Positions 1-5,320 are shown, counted from the first letter of the stretch. The stretch: 7,318 nucleotides of DNA from Paracoccaceae bacterium (GCA_007134405.1 SLKW01000054.1:1-7318); one strand, 5' to 3'. Program-made: numbers and translations. Notes: generated from the sequence alone by a model not told the origin.

Positions 1-499
1 CTTCCAGCATGTCCCATTTCACCGCGTCGAGGCGCTTGAGCAGCGCGTCTTCCTCGGGGTCGGGGCAGGCAAGTTCGATCCGGTGGCCGTTCGGATCGAA
101 GAAATAGATCGAATGGAAGATCGAATGATCGGTCACGCCCAGCACCTCGACCCCGTTCGCTTCCAGATGCTCCTTGAAGGCGACGAGCGTTGCGCGGTCC
201 TTCACCTTGAAGGCGATGTGCTGAACCCAGACCGGCGTGTTCGGGTCGCGGCCCATCTCGGGCTTCGTCGGCAGCTCGAAGAAGGCCAGGATGTTGCCCT
301 GCCCGGCATCGAGGAAGATGTGCATGTAGGGATCGGGCTCGTGCGTCGAGGGGACCTTGTCCTCGGCGATGGCCAGCACGAAATCCATGTTGAGCATCTT
401 CGTGTACCACTCGACCGTCTGCTTCGCATCGCGGCAGCGATAGGCGACGTGGTGCATCTGTTCGATCTTCAGCTTCGGCGCGGTCATCGGGGCATTCAT
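1..499 (-). CDS. VOC (glyoxalase/bleomycin-resistance/dioxygenase) family protein, partial
   Basis: The gene reads leftward from the ATG at 499 and is still open at the window edge, so only its first 166 residues are visible. The protein has two beta-alpha-beta-beta-beta modules, at about residues 12-75 and 91-145, the arrangement of a vicinal-oxygen-chelate fold. Likely metal ligands fall at the expected places: His17 (in MHHVAY), Glu75 (FFELP), His94 (VQHIAF) and Glu142 (FFDPNGHRIELACP). Such proteins bind a divalent metal and act on substrates from methylglyoxal-glutathione adducts to aromatic ring-cleavage intermediates. The sequence does not say which substrate applies. The start is supported by a strong GGAGGAG ribosome site seven bases upstream. 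No signal peptide is seen, so it should be cytosolic. The upstream region carries paired palindromes, which suggests repressor control and perhaps a catabolic role; that is inference. The fold assignment is firm and the substrate is unknown. Confidence 0.9.
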   Translation of the reverse strand, partial: MNAPMTAPKLKIEQMHHVAYRCRDAKQTVEWYTKMLNMDFVLAIAEDKVPSTHEPDPYMHIFLDAGQGNILAFFELPTKPEMGRDPNTPVWVQHIAFKVKDRATLVAFKEHLEANGVEVLGVTDHSIFHSIYFFDPNGHRIELACPDPEEDALLKRLDAVKWDMLE

Positions 500-519
500 T
501 GCGGGCTCCTCCAAGGTCG

Positions 520-588
520 TTGCAATTGCAATGGTCACCACGGCTTGAATCACATTCGGCGATTCGAGTCAACTCGTTGCAAGTGCAA
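520..588 (-). promoter_or_regulatory. Putative operator pair and promoter for the VOC gene
   Basis: A perfect 12-bp palindrome, TTGCAATTGCAA (520-531), and a near copy, TTGCAAGTGCAA (577-588), lie upstream of the VOC start with centres 57 bp apart. Both sit in the shared context CGTTGCAA-TGCAATG. On the minus strand a -35-like TTGACT (567-572) lies between them. The matching -10 is weak (around 544-551). In this arrangement one palindrome would abut the -35 and the other would sit just downstream of the start of transcription, a classic repressor layout. The regulator is not in the window; a MarR- or GntR-type dimer would suit the symmetry, but that is only a guess. Confidence 0.5.
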
Positions 589-689
589 TGATCTCGGCGG
601 CGCCGAATGACCGACAGCGCATCTTGGGGGCGCGGCCAATCATTTCGTTGTGGTTAACGGGCCCGAATTGACATTTCGGATCAATGACT

Positions 690-712
690 TGTCAAAGCGT
701 CCGCCAGCGGAC
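690..712 (-). terminator. Possible weak terminator after gpt
   Basis: Eighteen bases past the gpt stop, the minus strand contains GTCCGCTGGCGGAC (712-699). This can form a five-base-pair stem with a CTGG loop, or six pairs with a two-base loop, followed by GCTTTGAC. The T run is only three bases long, so intrinsic termination would be inefficient. It is the best hairpin in the gap between gpt and the VOC gene. Confidence 0.35.
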
Positions 713-729
713 CGCGGCCCGCGCAAGCC

Positions 730-1236
730 TCAGTCGCGGCCGCGATAGGGCTCGACGTATTGCAGCGCCATGTCCCAGGGGAAGAAGATCCAGGTGTCCT
801 GGCTGACCTCGGTGATATAGGTCTCGACCATCGGCTTGCCCTTGGGCTTGGCGTAGACGGTCGCGAAATGCGCCTTGGGATAGAGCGCGCGCACCAGCTC
901 CAGCGTCTTGCCGGTATCGACCAGGTCGTCGACCACCAGCACCCCCTCGCCGCCGTTGCCCATGATCTCGGGGTTCGGCGCCTTGATCAGCTGCGGCGCG
1001 GCCTGGGTCTGGCGGTCGTAGCTTTTCACCGACACGGTATCGACCACGCGAATGTCCAGCTCGCGCGAGACGATCATCGCCGGCGCCATGCCGCCCCGCG
1101 TGATCGCCACGACCGCGCGCCAGTAGCCGTCGTCGGGCCCCAGCCCCTGAAGCCGCCAGGCCAGCGCGCGGGCATCGCGGTGCAGCTGGTCCCAGCTGAC
1201 GTGGAAGCCCTTCTCGTGCGGCAGCCGGTCGGTCAT
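730..1236 (-). CDS. gpt: Xanthine-guanine phosphoribosyltransferase
   Basis: A type I phosphoribosyltransferase of 168 residues that converts guanine or xanthine (and weakly hypoxanthine) plus PRPP to the nucleotide in purine salvage. The PRPP-binding loop [13 protein letters not shown] is at residues 99-111. The upstream segment [11 protein letters not shown] (42-52) and the base-stacking [10 protein letters not shown] (147-156) match Escherichia coli Gpt closely, as do KSYDRQ and [13 protein letters not shown]. It is slightly longer than the 152-residue E. coli enzyme because of an N-terminal extension and an insert near residues 78-96. The ATG at 1236 overlaps the fabI stop in an ATGA junction, with a purine-rich AAGGGGGG ribosome site about six bases upstream, so it is very probably translated by coupling to fabI. 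The same frame stays open far upstream, but that extension is an out-of-frame reading of fabI. Cytosolic, possibly membrane-associated as in E. coli. Confidence 0.95.
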   Translation of the reverse strand: MTDRLPHEKGFHVSWDQLHRDARALAWRLQGLGPDDGYWRAVVAITRGGMAPAMIVSRELDIRVVDTVSVKSYDRQTQAAPQLIKAPNPEIMGNGGEGVLVVDDLVDTGKTLELVRALYPKAHFATVYAKPKGKPMVETYITEVSQDTWIFFPWDMALQYVEPYRGRD

Positions 1237-2063
1237 TCGCCGCCCCCCTTGCCGTTGGTGACGGTCGTGATGTCCGGCGCGTCCACCGCCTTCATGCCGA
1301 CGACATGATAGCCCGCATCGACATGCAGCACCTCGCCCGTCGTCCCCGACCCAAGGTCCGACAGCAGGTAGAGCGCGGCCTTGCCCACCTCCTCCTGCGT
1401 GACGTTGCGCCGCAGCGGCGAATTCAGCTCGTTCCACTTCATGATGTAGCGGAAATCCCCGATCCCCGACGCCGCCAGCGTCTTGATCGGCCCGGCGCTG
1501 ATCGCGTTGACGCGGATGCCGTCCTTGCCCAGATCCTCGGCGATATACATGACCGAGGATTCCAGCGCCGCCTTCGCCAGCCCCATGACGTTGTAATGCG
1601 GCATAACCCGCTCGGCCCCGTAATAGGTCATCGTCAGCAGGCTGCCGCCGGGGCGCATCATCGCCGCCGCGCGCTGGCAGACGGCGGTGAAGGAATAGAC
1701 CGAGATGTCCATCGTCTTCAGGAAATTGTCGCGCGAGGTGTCGACATAGCGGCCGCGCAGCTCGCCCTTGTCGGAAAACCCGATGGCATGGACGACGAAG
1801 TCGATCTTGTCCCACACCTCCTTGATCTCCTCGAACAGGCGGTCGAGCGAGGCCATGTCGCCGACGTCGCATTCGAAGACCCGCGGCGTGCCCAGCCGTT
1901 CGGCCAGCGGCAGGACGCGCTTCTTCAGCGCCTCGCCCTGGTACGAAAACGCCAGCTCCGCGCCCTGCGCGGCCACCGCCTGCGCGATCCCCCAGGCGAT
2001 CGACTTGTCATTGGCAAGCCCCATGATCAGACCACGACGCCCCTCCATCAAACCTGCCGACAT
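1233..2063 (-). CDS. fabI: Enoyl-[acyl-carrier-protein] reductase (NADH), FabI type
   Basis: A 276-residue atypical short-chain dehydrogenase that reduces trans-2-enoyl-ACP to acyl-ACP, the last step of each type II fatty-acid elongation cycle. The FabI-style nucleotide site [15 protein letters not shown] is at residues 14-28. The catalytic pair is Tyr157 and Lys164 (Y-x6-K), with the second family tyrosine at 147 or 148. The SDR-like [16 protein letters not shown] (186-201) and HVDAGYH (247-253) are also present. The frame is open for 28 more codons upstream (to 2147), but ATG 2063 is preferred because GGAGAAGG lies three bases upstream and the family normally begins right before the Rossmann strand. 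The last roughly 18 residues are a variable tail. The gene is divergent from pdxH and overlaps gpt downstream by four bases. Residues equivalent to E. coli Gly93, Met159 and Phe203 are retained (Gly95, Met160, Phe204), the triclosan-sensitive state. Confidence 0.97.
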   Translation of the reverse strand: MSAGLMEGRRGLIMGLANDKSIAWGIAQAVAAQGAELAFSYQGEALKKRVLPLAERLGTPRVFECDVGDMASLDRLFEEIKEVWDKIDFVVHAIGFSDKGELRGRYVDTSRDNFLKTMDISVYSFTAVCQRAAAMMRPGGSLLTMTYYGAERVMPHYNVMGLAKAALESSVMYIAEDLGKDGIRVNAISAGPIKTLAASGIGDFRYIMKWNELNSPLRRNVTQEEVGKAALYLLSDLGSGTTGEVLHVDAGYHVVGMKAVDAPDITTVTNGKGGGE

Positions 2064-2097
2064 GACCTTCTCCGCCCTGTTGAGAATTTGGCGCCCA

Positions 2098-2126
2098 GCT
2101 TTAGGCGAAAGGAAAAGCCCCATCAA
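2098..2126 (-). promoter_or_regulatory. Putative fabI promoter
   Basis: On the minus strand, TTGATG (2126-2121) is followed after exactly 17 bp by TAAAGC (2103-2098). This resembles a sigma-70 -35/-10 pair with a good -35 and a mediocre -10. Transcription would begin near 2091 and give a leader of about 28 nt for fabI. It lies in the 151-bp divergent spacer with pdxH. No comparably clear promoter for pdxH is seen on the other strand. Confidence 0.4.
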
Positions 2127-2214
2127 GGCCGGGCGGGCGCGCGGCACCGGGCTGTTGCATTTGCTCCCGCGCGGCTACATCCGTGCAAGGACAGCGCATC
2201 AGACAGGACCCACC

Positions 2215-2832
2215 ATGCCCGAGGACCAGGCCGCGCGCGGCGGCATCTTCGCCGGGGACGACCCCTTCGCCATCGCCCGCCGCTGGCTGGCCGAGGCCGA
2301 ACCGGCCGAGCCCAACGACCCCAGTGCCATCGCGCTGGCCACCGTCGACGCGGCGGGCCGGCCGAACGTGCGCATGGTGCTCCTGAAAGGGATCGAGGAT
2401 AGCGGCTTCGTCTTCTACACCAACTACGGCAGCGCCAAGGCCGCCGAGATCGACGCCGCCGGCCACGCCGCCTTCGTGCTGCACTGGAAGTCGCTGCGCC
2501 GCCAGATCCGCGTGCGCGGCGCCGTCACGCGGGTCGAGGGGCCGGAGGCCGACGCCTATTTCGCCTCCCGTTCGCTGCAGTCGCGGCTCGGCGCCTGGGC
2601 CTCGCGCCAGTCGCAGCCGCTCGCCTCGCGCACCGCGCTCATGGCCGAGGTCGCGCGCCAGACCGCCAAGCACGGCACGAATCCCCCGCGCCCGCCCTTC
2701 TGGGGGGGCTACAAGATCACGCCGTTCGAGGTCGAATTCTGGGCCGATGGCACGTTCAGGTTGCATGACCGCTTTCGCTGGACACGCCATGCGGGTGATG
2801 GGGACTGGCAGGTGACGCGTTTGTGCCCATAG
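2215..2832 (+). CDS. pdxH: Pyridoxamine/pyridoxine 5'-phosphate oxidase
   Basis: A 205-residue FMN enzyme, close to the 218 residues of E. coli PdxH, that oxidises pyridoxine- or pyridoxamine-5'-phosphate to pyridoxal 5'-phosphate with O2. Family blocks appear in order: [10 protein letters not shown] (50-59) and [12 protein letters not shown] (65-76), which bind FMN phosphate; the RRQIRVRG strand; [14 protein letters not shown], a substrate- and FMN-contact loop; and the C-terminal signature [19 protein letters not shown] ending in RLCP. E. coli has the comparable EFWQGGEHRLHDR and RLAP. The start at 2215 is supported by an AGGA ribosome site about seven bases upstream and by family length. 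The frame is open far upstream, but there it runs antisense to fabI. The gene is divergent from fabI, and the next gene begins 94 bp after its stop. Confidence 0.96.
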   Translation: MPEDQAARGGIFAGDDPFAIARRWLAEAEPAEPNDPSAIALATVDAAGRPNVRMVLLKGIEDSGFVFYTNYGSAKAAEIDAAGHAAFVLHWKSLRRQIRVRGAVTRVEGPEADAYFASRSLQSRLGAWASRQSQPLASRTALMAEVARQTAKHGTNPPRPPFWGGYKITPFEVEFWADGTFRLHDRFRWTRHAGDGDWQVTRLCP

Positions 2833-2844
2833 CGGCCCCCGCGC

Positions 2845-2885
2845 AATACTCTTGCTTGAAAAACCGCGCCGATGCGGGGAGTATT
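2845..2885 (+). promoter_or_regulatory. Stem-loop upstream of the cold-shock gene
   Basis: AATACTC (2845-2851) and GAGTATT (2879-2885) are perfectly complementary. Between them CCGC (2864-2867) and GCGG (2874-2877) form an inner hairpin, leaving an A-rich bulge on the 5' side. The element lies 13 bases past the pdxH stop and 41 bases before the cold-shock ATG. It could end pdxH transcripts, although no T run follows, or it could be a structured leader of the cold-shock mRNA. A promoter for the downstream gene is not clearly resolved; TTGAAA at 2856 and TATTAA at 2882 are candidates, with over-long spacing. Confidence 0.35.
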
Positions 2886-2926
2886 AACCATTGCGGTTGG
2901 GTGCGGTAACTTTGGGTGGTGGGCGT

Positions 2927-3457
2927 ATGGTGGAAGTCGATCCGGCGTTGCCCAGGGTTCGGGGGGTCGTCAAATGGTTTGACCCGGCGAAGGGGTTCGG
3001 CTTCATCGTCGCCGATGACGGTGGGCCCGATATCCTTTTGCACGTGAACGCCCTGCGCAACTACGGGCAGAGTTCGGTCTGCGACCGGGCCGGCATCGTC
3101 GTCAGCGTCCAGCAGACCCAGCGCGGTCTGCAGGCCGTCGATGTCTTCGATGTCACGCCGCCCCCGCTGGAAATGACCGACGACTCCGGCCACCCCGAAA
3201 TGACCGAGGCCGACATCCTCGCCCTGCCGCTGGAGCCGGCCCGCGTCAAGTGGTTCGACAAGATCAAGGGCTTTGGTTTCGCCAATGTTTTCGGCCGCGG
3301 CGAGGATGTCTTCGTCCATATGGAGGCGCTGCGCCGCTCCGGTTTCGCCGACCTGCAGCCGGGCGAAGCCGTCGCGCTGCGCATCGTCGAGGGCGAGCGC
3401 GGGCGCATGGCGATCATGATTGCCGCCTGGGAAGCCGGCCTGCGGGCCGACCGCTGA
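2927..3457 (+). CDS. Two-domain cold-shock (CSD) nucleic-acid-binding protein
   Basis: A 176-residue protein with two cold-shock domains joined by an acidic linker (about residues 77-103). Domain 1 (10-76) has VKWFDPAKGFGFIV (RNP1) and DILLHV at the RNP2 place. Domain 2 (104-168) has VKWFDKIKGFGFANV and canonical DVFVHM. CSDs are OB folds that bind single-stranded RNA or DNA through these aromatic residues and act as RNA chaperones or antiterminators. Typical CspA proteins have one domain of about 70 residues, so this is the longer double form. RNP2 of domain 1 has lost its central aromatic residue (Leu for Phe), so the two domains may differ in affinity. ATG 2927, preceded by a G-rich GGTGGTGGG stretch, is preferred to the in-frame TTG at 2891. 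The stop codon abuts the start of the DUF192 gene, which suggests one mRNA. Confidence 0.93.
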   Translation: MVEVDPALPRVRGVVKWFDPAKGFGFIVADDGGPDILLHVNALRNYGQSSVCDRAGIVVSVQQTQRGLQAVDVFDVTPPPLEMTDDSGHPEMTEADILALPLEPARVKWFDKIKGFGFANVFGRGEDVFVHMEALRRSGFADLQPGEAVALRIVEGERGRMAIMIAAWEAGLRADR

Positions 3458-3955
3458 ATGCGCCACCGCTCCTTGCCCTTTCTGGTTGTCCTCGCGCTGG
3501 TCAGCCTTCTCGCCGCACCGCTCGCCGCCGCCTGCCGCGCGGGCGCGGTGCATCTGCGCGGCGACTGGGGCCAGGTACGCTTCGCGGTCGAGATCGCCGA
3601 TACCGAAGCCACCCGCGCGCAGGGGCTCATGCACCGGGAATCCTTGCCGCGCATGGCCGGGATGCTGTTCATCTACGACGCCCCGCAGCGCGCCACTTTC
3701 TGGATGGAAAACACGCTCATCCCGCTCGACATGCTGTTTCTGGATGCGGCCGGGACCGTCACCCATATCCACCACGAGGCGCAGCCGCTCGACCGCACGA
3801 TCATCGACGGCGGACCGGGCGTCAGCATGGTGCTCGAGATCAACGGCGGCCTTGCGCGGCAACTCGGCATCGGGCCGGGCAGCGAAATGCGCCACCCCCG
3901 CATCGACCCCGACGCCGCCGCCTGGCCCTGCCCTCAGCCTGACCCGCAGGACTGA
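3458..3955 (+). CDS. Exported DUF192 family protein
   Basis: A 165-residue protein whose ATG directly follows the TGA of the cold-shock gene (TGAATG), so translation is probably coupled. Residues 1-25 form a signal peptide: basic MRHR, a hydrophobic core (LPFLVVLALVSLLA) and an AAA site before Cys26. The context LAAAC is not a good lipobox because Ala stands at -3, so a soluble periplasmic product is more likely than a lipoprotein. The mature part matches DUF192 (PF02643): ARAQGLMHRESLP-like N-terminal block (about 52-64), GMLFIYDAP, the hallmark FWMENTLIPLDMLFLD (81-96) and a late GVSMVLEINGG block. The function of the family is not established. The last 20 residues are proline- and aspartate-rich and probably disordered. 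The pairing with a cold-shock gene looks conserved in Rhodobacterales from memory, but I cannot check that here. Confidence 0.92.
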   Translation: MRHRSLPFLVVLALVSLLAAPLAAACRAGAVHLRGDWGQVRFAVEIADTEATRAQGLMHRESLPRMAGMLFIYDAPQRATFWMENTLIPLDMLFLDAAGTVTHIHHEAQPLDRTIIDGGPGVSMVLEINGGLARQLGIGPGSEMRHPRIDPDAAAWPCPQPDPQD

Positions 3956-3967
3956 GGCAGGGGCCGA

Positions 3968-4050
3968 CCAGAACCGATTTCCGTCCGCAAGCACCGACGC
4001 CAAGAACCGACCCCAAGACCCGACCCAAGAACCGATCCCGCGATCCGACC
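3968..4050 (+). repeat. Degenerate 12-13 bp tandem repeat
   Basis: Between the DUF192 and flavodoxin-like genes, a short unit close to AAGAACCGACCC recurs about six times. The clearest copies begin near 4001 (caagaaccgacc), 4015 (aagacccgaccc), 4027 (aagaaccgatcc) and 4039 (cgcgatccgacc), with weaker ones near 3968 and 3988. Spacing is 12-14 bp and copies differ at one to three positions. It is not part of a recognisable gene. Replication slippage is the simplest origin. Confidence 0.6.
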
Positions 4051-4085
4051 CCTAGACCTGGCCCCGCAACCGCCTGCGACTGGAA

Positions 4086-4598
4086 ATGCCGATGCGCATT
4101 CTGATCGTCGTCTACTCGTTCACCGGGAACAATCTGCTGTTGGCCCGCCACCTGGCCCAGGCGCTTGGCGCCGATCTGGTCGAGGTGCGCGAAACCACGC
4201 CGCGCACCCCGGTCACCATCCTGCTTGACCTGATGTTCCGGCGCCCCGGCAAGATCGCGCCGCTCCACACCGACCCGCAGGAATACGATCACGTCCTGTT
4301 CCTCGCCCCGCTCTGGAACCGGCGCATCGCCACCCCGATGCGCACCGCCATGCGCCGGCTCGCGCCCCGGCTGGGCGCCTGTTCCTTCGCGACGCTCTGC
4401 GGCGGCGATCGCGCCGGCCAGTCCGAGACGGTGCGCAAGGACGCAACCGCCGCCACCGGCCGTCCGCCCACCCACCAGAAAGAGATCTGGCTCGAGACGC
4501 AACGCCCCGTGACCGCGGAGGACCTCGCACGCCTGACCCCGCAAATCGACGAGATCCTGGGCTGGTTCGCCCCCGCCGCCCGGACCACCTCACCCTGA
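4086..4598 (+). CDS. Small flavodoxin-like fold protein
   Basis: A 170-residue protein starting with a hydrophobic strand and loop, MRILIVVYSFTGNNLLLARHLAQALGADLVEV (residues 3-34). This resembles the flavodoxin phosphate-binding loop (T/S-x-T-G-N-T), with Asn in place of the last Thr. A further strand, DHVLFLAPLWNRRIATPMRTAMRRL (about 68-92), fits the flavodoxin pattern of a strand followed by a Trp-containing FMN-contacting loop, and CSFATLCGGDRAGQSE (about 98-113) fits the third nucleotide loop. FMN-dependent electron transfer or quinone reduction is plausible, but the redox partner is unknown. Two starts are possible: ATG 4086 and ATG 4092, six bases on. Neither has a strong ribosome site (only GGA just upstream of 4086). 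The C-terminal region (about 115-150) is poorly conserved. No signal peptide is seen. It stands alone, between two repeat-bearing spacers. Confidence 0.8.
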   Translation: MPMRILIVVYSFTGNNLLLARHLAQALGADLVEVRETTPRTPVTILLDLMFRRPGKIAPLHTDPQEYDHVLFLAPLWNRRIATPMRTAMRRLAPRLGACSFATLCGGDRAGQSETVRKDATAATGRPPTHQKEIWLETQRPVTAEDLARLTPQIDEILGWFAPAARTTSP

Positions 4599-4771
4599 CG
4601 GGCCGAACGCGCGCGGGCATGGTCGCGGGATCAGCCTTTGACGGGCCCCTGAATCTGGCCATGTCGCTCGATAGGATCCCCGAACGGCCCCGAAGCGTTG
4701 CGCCTTGCGCCCCACCGAGCGCTGCGCCCGATCCGCCATCTACGCCGGAATCCGCCCGTTTTCCGTCAAAC

Positions 4772-4837
4772 TGCCACCCGCATGCCACCCGCTTGCCACC
4801 CGCCTGCCACACGCCTGCCACACGCCTGCCAGCGTCC
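4772..4837 (+). repeat. Tandem array of six 11-bp units
   Basis: Six head-to-tail units of exactly 11 bp: TGCCACCCGCA, TGCCACCCGCT, TGCCACCCGCC, TGCCACACGCC, TGCCACACGCC and a decayed TGCCAGCGTCC. Units 1-3 differ only at the last base, and units 4 and 5 are identical, which implies stepwise duplication. The array is flanked by direct copies of CCGTTTTCC (4756-4764 and 4836-4844). A further related copy, TGCCACCCGTCC, lies beyond the tRNA at 5126-5137. The 11-bp period is not a multiple of three, which argues against coding. Confidence 0.85.
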
Positions 4838-4951
4838 GTTTTCCCAACGAACCAAGGCAAACGCCCATTGCGTCCGCTGCCCGAGCCCCCATACCCGCAC
4901 GCCCCGTATACTTTCCATCAACCCCTCGCCGCGACACCCGTCCTTTCCCGC

Positions 4952-4980
4952 TTTTCAGCCTGCGTTCCTTGGGCTATTGA
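4952..4980 (+). promoter_or_regulatory. Possible tRNA-Pro promoter
   Basis: TTTTCA (4952-4957) and TATTGA (4975-4980) are separated by 17 bp. Transcription would start close to 4987, leaving only about two leader bases before the tRNA. The alternative is TATACT at 4907-4912, which would give a leader of about 70 nt but lacks a recognisable -35. The choice is uncertain. Confidence 0.3.
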
Positions 4981-4988
4981 GCACCCGT

Positions 4989-5065
4989 CGGGGCGTGGCG
5001 CAGCCTGGTAGCGCGTCGGTTTTGGGTACCGAAGGTCGTCAGTTCGAATCTGGCCGCCCCGACCA
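4989..5065 (+). tRNA. tRNA-Pro (anticodon TGG)
   Basis: The 77-nt sequence folds as a full cloverleaf. The acceptor CGGGGCG pairs with CGCCCCG (7/7). The D stem GCGC/GCGC encloses the loop AGCCTGGTA. The anticodon stem TCGGT/ACCGA encloses TTTGGGT, with anticodon TGG at 5023-5025. There is a five-base variable loop, and the T stem GTCAG/CTGGC encloses TTCGAAT. The discriminator A (5062) and the 3' CCA (5063-5065) are encoded. TGG reads CCA, CCG and, with a modified U34, other proline codons. Frames translated across the gene give the familiar spurious peptides seen at many bacterial tRNA loci. Confidence 0.97.
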
Positions 5066-5076
5066 TCTCCACCCAC

Positions 5077-5149
5077 CGCGATTCGCCCGGATTGCCCTGC
5101 GCAACCATGAGGGTAGCCAGCCACCTGCCACCCGTCCGGGCGATGCGCG
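5077..5149 (+). other. Long inverted repeat, possible structured RNA
   Basis: Twelve bases after the tRNA, TCGCCCGGA (5083-5091) is exactly complementary to TCCGGGCGA (5135-5143). After a two-base mismatch the stem resumes with CGCG (5077-5080) against CGCG (5146-5149), giving 13 pairs in total. The enclosed 43 nt can form two more hairpins, TTGC/GCAA (5092-5095/5101-5104) and GGGT-GC/GC-ACCC (5111-5117/5127-5133), so the whole resembles a three-way junction. It has no terminal T run. It might be a tRNA 3' trailer structure, a small RNA or chance pairing in GC-rich DNA. The rest of the 5066-5320 spacer holds no recognisable gene. Confidence 0.35.
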
Positions 5150-5240
5150 CCTTGGTCAACCCTTGGGCGAGATCGCGCCGCAGCTCGTCTAGGTTTGCGC
5201 TAACACGTTGCCGTTCTTGGCTTTTTCGCTTTCGCCCTGG

Positions 5241-5260
5241 CCCGCCGGCGGGTATATACT
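5241..5260 (+). promoter_or_regulatory. gap promoter region with palindrome
   Basis: A -10-like TATACT (5255-5260), within GGTATATACTAG, precedes gap and would start transcription near 5267, giving a leader of about 54 nt. Directly upstream lies a perfect 12-bp palindrome, CCCGCCGGCGGG (5241-5252), which occupies the spacer between -10 and -35. No good -35 is seen; TTCGCC at 5231 is the nearest. A weak -35 with a palindrome at this site fits an activator or repressor target, but could be coincidence in GC-rich DNA. Confidence 0.45.
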
Positions 5261-5320
5261 AGACCATCACGCGCGGGCCGGTTCGTCCGCGACAGCGGCA
5301 CAGACGACCGGAGGCGGCAC

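Larger units (their letters stand above)
4599..4988. other. Gene-free spacer between flavodoxin-like gene and tRNA-Pro
   Basis: This 390-bp stretch holds no convincing gene. Open frames across it have no family resemblance, and those covering 4772-4837 merely translate the tandem array. It contains an 11-bp repeat array and, closer to the tRNA, two -10-like hexamers: TATACT at 4907-4912 without a clear -35, and TATTGA at 4975-4980 with TTTTCA 17 bp upstream. Either could serve the tRNA. No terminator-like hairpin was found after the flavodoxin-like gene. Confidence 0.6.

Noticed and set aside
83..610. 175-residue open frame on the plus strand over the VOC gene
   Set aside because: It runs antisense to a clear VOC-fold gene and has no family features; GC-rich codon bias opens the opposite strand.
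1237..1872. In-frame N-terminal extension of gpt by 212 residues
   Set aside because: The extension is fabI read in another frame. Gpt family members start where ATG 1236 is, and a ribosome site precedes it.
2064..2147. 28-residue N-terminal extension of FabI
   Set aside because: It precedes the Rossmann start with low-complexity sequence, would cover the likely promoter, and lacks a better ribosome site than ATG 2063.
2101..2790. 229-residue open frame antisense to pdxH
   Set aside because: Its composition (Gly, Arg, Ala-rich) and position mark it as a shadow of pdxH.
2891..2926. TTG start giving 12 more residues on the cold-shock protein
   Set aside because: The rare start has no ribosome site, and the extra residues lie outside the cold-shock domain.
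3530..3538. Lipoprotein lipobox around Cys26 of the DUF192 protein
   Set aside because: LAAAC has Ala where Leu/Val/Ile is expected at -3, so signal peptidase I cleavage is more likely, though a lipoprotein is not excluded.
4619..5011. 130-residue open frame across the 11-bp array
   Set aside because: It has a proline-rich translation of repeats, no family features, and it runs into the tRNA gene.
4989..5149. tRNA-Pro as an integration (att) site with a nearby island
   Set aside because: No integrase, no repeat of the tRNA 3' end in the window, and the flanking genes are housekeeping.
4698..5192. Open frames on both strands through tRNA-Pro (including 4918-5124 minus)
   Set aside because: They contain the RQFESGRPDH and GGQIRTDDLRYPK-type peptides that arise whenever tRNA genes are translated; the tRNA explains the sequence.
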